DNA of 5,246 nt from Zetaproteobacteria bacterium (GTDB lineage Bacteria > Pseudomonadota > Zetaproteobacteria > Mariprofundales > Mariprofundaceae). The notes below the pieces were generated by a model, which saw only the letters and a list, made by a program, of their open reading frames with translations, had not been told where the DNA came from and made no database searches. Every line of letters begins with the position of its first letter. The first letter of the stretch is position 1. Shown in pieces: positions 1 through 5,246 of this stretch. The stretch lies in NCBI GenBank assembly GCA_021545595.1, contig JAJRVG010000115.1, positions 1 through 5,246 on the forward strand, given 5' to 3'. A program made the position numbers and the translations under genes.

Positions 1-39
1 AGCGTCAACAGCAAGGTCATTGTATTCTAATCGACATGC

Positions 40-1911
40 ATGATCGCACGCGCCACCGAACTAGTATCTTTATCCAGAGCCCCTATCAGAAAACAGGCCA
101 GTCAATCTATGATCAAAAGGGTGGAGCATTTGTTATTTAAGAAACGGGTAGCACTTTCAAGCTCTACACCACCATTCTCCAGTCATCAAAGCATATATAA
201 ATATACCATTCATGCATGCCTGATCATGGTGGGGTTGATAGCCATAGCTTCAACGGCCTTTGCCGCTCCAACCCAGCAACAGCTTGAGGAGGCCGCCAGG
301 CAGGCCGACCAGATTCAGCGCGACCAGCGCGGCCACCTTGAGAAGGAACGAGCCGAAGAGCTGTTGAAACGGCCGCGCACAACTATCGAGGTTGAAAAAC
401 CTGAGCCCTCTCTCAAGGCAGGGGATGGCCTTTGCCGAGAGGTGAAGCAGATTATTGTCGAAGGTGCGACGCTGTTATCTAATAGCGAGCGCAACAAACT
501 TACCGCTCCCTACATTGGCACGTGTATGACTGTGCATGATATTGAGGTTCTGCTGAGTAAAATTACCAAGCTCTACATCGATAAAGGTTATGCTTCTGCC
601 CGTGTCTATATCCAGCCGCAGGATCTGGCTACAGGGACTCTGCGCATACTGGTCGTGGAAGGTGTTATCGAGAAACTGATGCTCGAAGGTGGCGACGACA
701 ACAGTAACGTCAATCTTGCAACAGCCTTCCCCAGAATAGTAGGAGAGCCGCTCAACCTTCGTGATATCGAACAGGGTCTTGACCAGATCAATCGCCTAGC
801 ATCCAATAATGCCACCATGGCGATCACTCCTGGCGAGAAGGCTGGTGGCAGTATTGTTATTATCCGCAACCAGCCATCGCGCCGACTGCGAGGCAATCTT
901 AGTTACGATAATCAGGGTGCGACCTCAACAGGTCAGCATATGGCATCAGTAAGCGCAAGCCTGGACAATCCCCTGAGACTCAACGATAGCGTTAACGTTT
1001 CCCACCGCCGCAATGCCGATAGCAATGACAAAGGACAAAATCTGCGATCCACCTCATTCATGTATTCAGTGCCGGCAGGTTACCTGTCTATCTCTATGTC
1101 ATACGTTCTTTCGGAGTACGCAAGTACTGTCACTGCTGCCGGTGGCAACCTCATTGCCAGCGGTGAATCCAGGAGCGGTTCGCTCTCCGCTGAATACCTT
1201 GCTTACCGTGACAGGATCAATCGCGTTACTATTACAGGCACACTTGCCAATAGTAATTCAAAGAGCTACCTCGAAGGTCAACTTTTGAGTGTCAGTAGCC
1301 GAATTCTCTCCTCCTTCGACCTTGGTGCTCGCCTGGATACCCGCCTGTTCGATGGCGTGCTCGGCCTGAATCTTGACCATGTCTGGGGGCTGAAGGCTTT
1401 TAATGCCCTGCGTGATCCAGTGGGGCTGCCTTCGACGGCACCGCACGCCCAGTTTCGCAAATGGAAGGGGGGGGTAAGCTGGATGAGGCCCTTCCAGATC
1501 GGCGGGCAGAACTTCTCTTTTGATACCTCTTTAAGTGGCCAGATCAGCAATGATGTGCTTTACGGATCAGAGCAATTTTCAATTGGCGGTCTTTATACCG
1601 TGCGCGGCTACAGGGACACTTCAATTGCCGGAGACCGGGGCTTCTACTGGAGAAACACCTTCTCCATGTTCAACCAGGTTCATGCCAGCGGCGTGACAGT
1701 CAACATAAAACCCTATATTGGTTATGACTACGGTCTGGTCTGGAATCATCACACAGTAACAGGTGGTCGTCTTTTAGGTATGGCGGCCGGTGTGAATGTT
1801 TCAGCCTCTCTCGTGAATCTTGATGTTTCTGCGGTCAAACCGGTCTCTATGCCAAATAATCTAAAAGACGAAGGTCTACAGTGGTTTGCTAAAATCACTG
1901 TGACTCTTTAA
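40..1911 (+). CDS. TpsB outer-membrane transporter of a two-partner secretion system (ShlB/FhaC/HecB family)
   Basis: This is the Omp85-superfamily pore that exports the TpsA protein encoded directly downstream. A hydrophobic stretch (about residues 60-74) ending in AFA-A gives a signal peptide cleaved near residue 75. A charged helical segment (about 77-125) corresponds to the plug helix and linker of FhaC. POTRA 1 spans about 132-209, with paired cysteines C132 and C162 and the family pattern VEGATLLS...YIDKGYASARVYIQPQDL. POTRA 2 spans about 210-279. The barrel runs from about 280 to 623 and carries the conserved loop-6 motif VRGYR at 521-525, whose Arg522 is essential in studied homologues. 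The last residue is Leu rather than the usual Phe. At 623 residues it is slightly long for the family (usually about 550-600). The excess lies before the signal peptide, and the ATG at 40 has no clear ribosome binding site, so starts at 109 (ATG), 121 (GTG) or 130 (TTG) are possible. The TpsA gene begins 12 bases later, so the two are probably co-transcribed. A G8 tract lies at 1467-1474. Family assignment is firm; the start is not. Confidence 0.95.
   Translation: MIARATELVSLSRAPIRKQASQSMIKRVEHLLFKKRVALSSSTPPFSSHQSIYKYTIHACLIMVGLIAIASTAFAAPTQQQLEEAARQADQIQRDQRGHLEKERAEELLKRPRTTIEVEKPEPSLKAGDGLCREVKQIIVEGATLLSNSERNKLTAPYIGTCMTVHDIEVLLSKITKLYIDKGYASARVYIQPQDLATGTLRILVVEGVIEKLMLEGGDDNSNVNLATAFPRIVGEPLNLRDIEQGLDQINRLASNNATMAITPGEKAGGSIVIIRNQPSRRLRGNLSYDNQGATSTGQHMASVSASLDNPLRLNDSVNVSHRRNADSNDKGQNLRSTSFMYSVPAGYLSISMSYVLSEYASTVTAAGGNLIASGESRSGSLSAEYLAYRDRINRVTITGTLANSNSKSYLEGQLLSVSSRILSSFDLGARLDTRLFDGVLGLNLDHVWGLKAFNALRDPVGLPSTAPHAQFRKWKGGVSWMRPFQIGGQNFSFDTSLSGQISNDVLYGSEQFSIGGLYTVRGYRDTSIAGDRGFYWRNTFSMFNQVHASGVTVNIKPYIGYDYGLVWNHHTVTGGRLLGMAAGVNVSASLVNLDVSAVKPVSMPNNLKDEGLQWFAKITVTL
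1467..1474 (+). repeat. G8 homopolymer tract inside tpsB
   Basis: Eight consecutive G within codons for K476-G477-G478-V479, in the barrel part of TpsB. With eight G the frame is open. Loss of one G would place TAA (1475-1477) immediately after the tract. Gain of one would reach TGA at 1521-1523. The tract itself is certain; a switching role is inference. Confidence 0.9.
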
Positions 1912-1912
1912 C

Positions 1913-1916
1913 AGGA
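1913..1916 (+). promoter_or_regulatory. Ribosome binding site of tpsA
   Basis: AGGA lies 7 bases before the ATG at 1924, right after the tpsB stop codon (TAA, 1909-1911). It fixes the tpsA start. The short gap leaves little room for a separate promoter, which supports a tpsB-tpsA operon. Confidence 0.65.
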
Positions 1917-1923
1917 TATCAGC

Positions 1924-4900
1924 ATGACTAACGTATCTCTGAACCATTCTCACCACTCCAAACGTATATTGGCACTGTTCGTGATAGCCAGTATGTTGTT
2001 CCCATCGTTCGCCACCGCTGCTGGCCTGGCCGTAGCCCCGGGCTCTGGAGCTACCACTGTCACCAATGCCCCGAACGGCGTTCCTGTGGTGAATATTGAC
2101 AAGGCCAATGGTGCTGGCCTTTCTCATAACAGATTTACTGATTACAACGTCAATACCAACGGTCTGATTCTCAATAATGCAAACTCTTCCCAGATGCAGC
2201 GCCAGTCAAAGTTGGCCGGGCAGATACTTGCAAACCCTAATCTGGCAGCTGAGGCCAGAGTAATCCTCAATGAGGTGGTCGCTCCCAATCGCAGCCAATT
2301 GCTAGGTTTCACAGAAGTAGTTGGTGGCAGGGCCGATGTCATTGTTGCCAACCCGTATGGTATTACCTGTAAAGGTTGTGGTTTTATCAACACCGACCGT
2401 GCCACGCTCACCACAGGCACGCCAAATATCGGGGCGAATGGCAGCCTCACAGGCTTTAACGTCAACAGCGGCGATGTGCTGATCGGTGGTACAGGCGTCA
2501 ATGCCACTGCGCAGCAAATTTTCGATATCGTCGCCCGTTCGATCAGGGTGGATGGCAATATCAATCTCAGCTCAACCGGTACGCTGGGCATCACCACGGG
2601 TAACAATGTCTGGAATTATGCCGGCCGCAATGTAACCGGTGCCACGACGGGTAGTGGTGCCGCGCCACTCTACGCTTTTGATTCAACACTTCTGGGCGGC
2701 ATGTATGCAGGAAGAATCAGCATTATCGCCACCGAAGCGGGCGTGGGTGTGCGCATGCTGGGCAATGCTGCGGCCAGCGCCGATGATTTTATACTCAACA
2801 GCGCAGGCAAGATCGAAGTCGGTTCCGCTGTGAGTGCAGCGCGTGACTTGAGCTTTACTACAACGTCCTCCACCGGAACCCAGGATCTCCTTTTCAACGG
2901 TGCGACTGCCAAGGCTTCCGCTTCGCGTAATATTTCCCTCTCTGCCACGACCGGCCAGGTGACATTAAGCGAGGGCGAGTTGTATGCTGCAAACAACCTC
3001 GCTCTTACTGCTACAAGTCTGAGTGATGTTTCTACTACCGCGAAGACACGTTTTGCCGAGGTCAACAACAGCCTGACTACTACCGGCGTAGCGACGATTG
3101 ATGGAGCATCGTGGGGGGCAGGCAGCGCGCTATTCGGCAGCTTCGACAGCCTCACCATTGGCGCCAATGGCGGTACTTTGTATGCCGGTACCACGCTGGG
3201 GTTGAATGCCACCAACAACCTCTCACTGGCTACAGCAGCAGTTCGTTCTACAGGCAACATGACACTAACTGCCACTACGGGTGCGATCAGCACCGCAGCA
3301 GGTGCAGCCCAAGGCATTCACAGTATCAGTGGCAATCTGAATTTAACGGCTGGTAACGGGCTCAACAACCAGGGTACGATATCCTCCTCGGGTAGTATGG
3401 CTCTTACCGGTAGCGGCCTGGTCAACGGCAGTGCAATAAATTCCGGGGCAAAGTTATTCGGTGGAACCGGCAGTTCCTTTACACTTTCGAGCGACCTGTT
3501 GAATTATGCTGCTATTCACTCATTTGGTGATTTAACTATTAATGCCGCAAACATAACCAATACGAGCACGGGGGGGCTCTCTGCCGGGACAAGTTTGAAC
3601 CTGGCCGCCAGCGGAAATATTGACAATTCAGGCGCTCTTTATGCAGGCACGCAATTGACTGCGACGGCTACGGTTAACCTGACCAATAATTTTAGCGGCA
3701 CCATGGACTCTGCCGGTAGCATGACGCTGTCAGCAGGTGCGATTTTCACCAACAACCACACTATCAATGCGTTTCAGAATATTAATGTCGATGCGCCTAC
3801 TTTCCTCAACTCGGTTCCCGGCAACCCGACTCGTCAAGTGACGACTTTATATGGCCAACGGCTTCCGGATACAGTGACGATTACTTGTACGGGTATTTGT
3901 AAACCGGCCGTAGATATACCTTGGAGCGATAATGGAGCAGGTCTCAGCAGAACGTGGTGGATGAGAACCGACTCAGATGTCGAATATTTCACCTTCACCG
4001 GCGGCATCACCGCGCTGCCTGCCCCTGCCGACAAGCCACAAATCATTGCCGGATTGGCGTTGAATCTTTCCGGCTTTACAACAGCAAAGAATGTCGGCGG
4101 TCTGCTGACGGCTACTGATATGACAATTACCGGAGCACTTCCAGCTGCTACCTTTACCAATGACGACCTTTCTCTGACAACCACAGAGACAACGTATTAT
4201 TGGGTTCATTACATTAAGGGCTTTCAGCATTTTTATAATGACACTATAGGTGGTCAGGAAATACATAGGTATACTCAGCCCTTTTTTCCTATCGTAGATC
4301 CCAAGCTTTCCGCCCCACCTGGGTTTGTGAGTGAGCAAGCGTTTACTGAATGGTCAGGGTTTCCATTATCTGGAACAACGCTTACCCCGCATCTAACAAA
4401 ATCTTCAACCCCTTATGGTGCGGGCGTCATCTCCACGAATGCGGCGACTTTTACAAACGCCAATCTAGCTGTTAACAGCTCGCCCTTCGTAACGAAACCG
4501 GCCTCTGGTCCGAGCAAAGGCACTATCAATCCGGTTTTCATCGCACCTCAGTTGCCCACGAATCCTAACGGTTATTTCGTGATCAGCCAGAAGCCCGGCT
4601 CCCAATATCTGGTAGAGACCAATCCGTTATTTGTTTCCGGGGCAAGCTTCACCGGTTCCGATTATATGATGGAGCTTTACGGCTACAGTCCTGAGCAGGA
4701 GATCAGGCGTCTGGGCGATGCCAACTACGAGGCTTACCTGATAAAGCAGCAACTGATTGCTCAGACCGGAAAAAGCATTCTCGACGGCTACGACAATGAG
4801 GCCAAGCAGATGAAACGCCTGATGGATCAGGCTGTCGCCGAGGGCAAGAAACAGGGATTTGAATTCGGCAAGGAGCTTACGCCCGATCAAATCGCCAACC

Positions 4901-5163
4901 TGAAATCAGATGTGGTATGGATGGTGGAAACTGAAGTCGCTGGCCAGACAGTGCTGGCGCCGGTCGTCTATCTGGCGTCTGAAACCCGCGAGGCCATCCA
5001 GACCGGTTCCGTGATTGCTGCAAAAAATCTTAATCTGGATGTGACCTCCGTTACCAACACGGGCGGAACCATCAGCGGCTCGGAATCCCTTAATATTACT
5101 TCAAAAAGACCTCTGCACCGTGGTGATCTGAGATATTTTCCCAGCCCATTTTATTTGTTATAG
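1924..5163 (+). CDS. TpsA filamentous haemagglutinin-like exoprotein, C-terminally truncated
   Basis: This is a large secreted surface protein, an adhesin or contact-dependent-inhibition type stick, exported by the TpsB encoded upstream. The signal peptide covers about residues 1-32 (basic KR at 13-14, hydrophobic core, ATA-AGLAV cleavage site). It is of ordinary length and lacks the extended region often seen in large autotransported proteins. The TPS/haemagglutination domain (about 33-280) starts with the typical VPVVNIDKANGAGLSHNRF pattern. It carries NPNL (104-107) and NPYGI (143-147) followed by CKGC (149-152). FHA-1-like beta-helical repeats follow (about 290-630). Next come an aromatic, cysteine-containing island (about 640-820) and a conserved segment (about 890-1020) with YLVETNP (from 895), SDYMM (912-916) and VVWMVE (997-1002), as in HecA/CdiA/FHA proteins. 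A new repeat region begins near 1040, but recognisable sequence stops near K1061. The last 18 residues look foreign. Relatives are often 2,000-4,000 residues long, so FHA-2, pretoxin and any C-terminal toxin regions are missing. Whether the full protein was CdiA-like or a plain adhesin cannot be decided here. Confidence 0.93.
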   Translation: MTNVSLNHSHHSKRILALFVIASMLFPSFATAAGLAVAPGSGATTVTNAPNGVPVVNIDKANGAGLSHNRFTDYNVNTNGLILNNANSSQMQRQSKLAGQILANPNLAAEARVILNEVVAPNRSQLLGFTEVVGGRADVIVANPYGITCKGCGFINTDRATLTTGTPNIGANGSLTGFNVNSGDVLIGGTGVNATAQQIFDIVARSIRVDGNINLSSTGTLGITTGNNVWNYAGRNVTGATTGSGAAPLYAFDSTLLGGMYAGRISIIATEAGVGVRMLGNAAASADDFILNSAGKIEVGSAVSAARDLSFTTTSSTGTQDLLFNGATAKASASRNISLSATTGQVTLSEGELYAANNLALTATSLSDVSTTAKTRFAEVNNSLTTTGVATIDGASWGAGSALFGSFDSLTIGANGGTLYAGTTLGLNATNNLSLATAAVRSTGNMTLTATTGAISTAAGAAQGIHSISGNLNLTAGNGLNNQGTISSSGSMALTGSGLVNGSAINSGAKLFGGTGSSFTLSSDLLNYAAIHSFGDLTINAANITNTSTGGLSAGTSLNLAASGNIDNSGALYAGTQLTATATVNLTNNFSGTMDSAGSMTLSAGAIFTNNHTINAFQNINVDAPTFLNSVPGNPTRQVTTLYGQRLPDTVTITCTGICKPAVDIPWSDNGAGLSRTWWMRTDSDVEYFTFTGGITALPAPADKPQIIAGLALNLSGFTTAKNVGGLLTATDMTITGALPAATFTNDDLSLTTTETTYYWVHYIKGFQHFYNDTIGGQEIHRYTQPFFPIVDPKLSAPPGFVSEQAFTEWSGFPLSGTTLTPHLTKSSTPYGAGVISTNAATFTNANLAVNSSPFVTKPASGPSKGTINPVFIAPQLPTNPNGYFVISQKPGSQYLVETNPLFVSGASFTGSDYMMELYGYSPEQEIRRLGDANYEAYLIKQQLIAQTGKSILDGYDNEAKQMKRLMDQAVAEGKKQGFEFGKELTPDQIANLKSDVVWMVETEVAGQTVLAPVVYLASETREAIQTGSVIAAKNLNLDVTSVTNTGGTISGSESLNITSKRPLHRGDLRYFPSPFYLL
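3331..3813 (+). repeat. FHA-1-type degenerate peptide repeats within TpsA
   Basis: Residues about 470-630 show imperfect repeats of roughly 20 residues. Each has a pattern like (G/S)xLxLxAxxxLxNxGxIxSxG, for example GNLNLTAGNGLNNQGTISSS and TSLNLAASGNIDNSGALYAG. In FHA this periodicity builds the right-handed parallel beta-helix, one repeat per turn. The repetition is at protein level; the DNA copies have diverged. More weakly matching turns extend upstream to about residue 290. Confidence 0.6.
3570..3576 (+). repeat. G7 homopolymer tract inside tpsA
   Basis: Seven consecutive G across codons for T549-G550-G551 in the FHA-1 repeat region. Loss of one G would bring TGA at 3596-3598 into frame. 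A shorter G6 run lies at 3113-3118. The tract is directly visible; its relevance to expression is inference. Confidence 0.85.
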
Positions 5164-5246
5164 TTTCTTTGGTTTAGGGGGTATTTATGCTTGGTTTATC
5201 GGTATCGATGATCGAATCACGACTTGGTCGGGATCATCATCTTGTG
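5107..5246. mobile_element. Probable insertion sequence, left end only, interrupting tpsA
   Basis: TpsA family sequence ends at about 5104-5106. The bases that follow (AGACCTCTGCACC, 5107-5119) resemble the GAGACCTTTGCA-type terminal inverted repeat that I recall for several IS5-family elements. From there GC drops: 24 of 60 bases at 5101-5160 and 23 of 60 at 5161-5220, against 34 of 60 at, for example, 2701-2760. A possible transposase start lies about 80 bases inside, a normal distance for such elements. The right end and any target duplication are outside the window, so the exact boundary, orientation and family are unproven. A genomic rearrangement that joined unrelated sequence to tpsA is the main alternative. 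Confidence 0.45.
5187..5246 (+). CDS. Start of an unidentified ORF, possibly a transposase (partial, runs off window)
   Basis: ATG at 5187 is preceded by a strong purine-rich ribosome binding site (AGGGGG, 5176-5181) with 5 bases of spacing, and the frame stays open to the window end (20 codons). The visible residues begin MLGLSVSMIESRLGRDHHLV. This is too short to assign to a family, and I do not recognise it with confidence. A transposase is suggested by position alone: it follows the presumed IS end. In the same stretch another forward frame and one reverse frame (closing at 5185-5187) are also open. The start signal is therefore the main support for this choice. Confidence 0.35.
   Translation, partial: MLGLSVSMIESRLGRDHHLV

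Noticed and set aside
1..39. End of an upstream gene or a promoter
   Set aside because: 39 bases are too few to identify either; only a stop at 28-30 in the tpsB frame is visible.
190..215. AT-rich TATATAAATATA stretch as an internal promoter
   Set aside because: It lies inside the tpsB coding region just before the signal-peptide core. The only ATG after it (226) would leave a signal peptide without its basic end, and I see no convincing -35 partner.
2368..2379. CKGC (CxxC) next to NPYGI as a possible metal or redox site
   Set aside because: A paired cysteine after NPxGI is common in HecA/CdiA-type TPS domains and probably forms a structural disulfide; nothing unusual.
2142..2606. A 154-codon minus-strand frame opposite the TPS domain
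   Set aside because: It is a shadow of the conserved TPS domain codons with no recognisable domain or ribosome binding site.
2670..3317. A 215-codon open frame on the minus strand inside tpsA
   Set aside because: It lies wholly opposite the clear TpsA reading frame, and its translation is low-complexity Ala/Val/Pro/Ser-rich, as expected from the complement of G/T/A-rich repeat codons. No family features.
5116..5125. CACC-GT-GGTG inverted repeat near the junction as a terminator stem
   Set aside because: The stem is only four base pairs with a two-base loop and no T tract; too weak to call.

Overview
The window holds a two-partner secretion (type Vb) locus of a Gram-negative bacterium, read left to right as one operon, whose 3' end appears to be cut by a mobile element. 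Base composition is near 50% GC by eye. The proteins look most like the FhaC/HecB and FHA/HecA/CdiA-type pairs common in beta- and gammaproteobacteria. I lean towards a betaproteobacterium, but the sequence does not fix the taxon.

Layout. Bases 1-39 carry no gene I can support; the tpsB frame has a stop at 28-30. Bases 40-1911 encode TpsB, an outer-membrane transporter with signal peptide, two POTRA domains and a 16-strand-type barrel containing the VRGYR motif. After a 12-base gap with a good ribosome binding site, 1924-5163 encode the secreted partner TpsA. TpsA has a signal peptide, the TPS/haemagglutination domain with NPNL and NPYGI motifs, a beta-helical FHA-1-like repeat region, an aromatic and cysteine-containing island, and a conserved segment with the YLVETNP...SDYMM signature. 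The protein stops abruptly just where a second (FHA-2-like) repeat region begins.

At about 5104-5110 the recognisable TpsA sequence ends. The last 18 or so codons, with the following 83 bases, are AT-richer and unrelated to the family. The junction sequence resembles an IS5-family terminal inverted repeat, and a Shine-Dalgarno-preceded ATG at 5187 opens a frame that leaves the window. The simplest reading is an insertion sequence inside tpsA, removing the distal repeats and any C-terminal effector domain from the product.

How the parts work together: TpsA crosses the inner membrane by Sec, its N-terminal TPS domain binds the POTRA domains of TpsB, and it is threaded through the barrel and folds as a beta-helix on the surface. 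Since the TPS domain is intact, the truncated protein could still be exported. Two poly-G tracts, G8 in tpsB and G7 in tpsA, lie in frame-critical positions. They are candidates for slipped-strand on/off switching; this is inference from sequence only.
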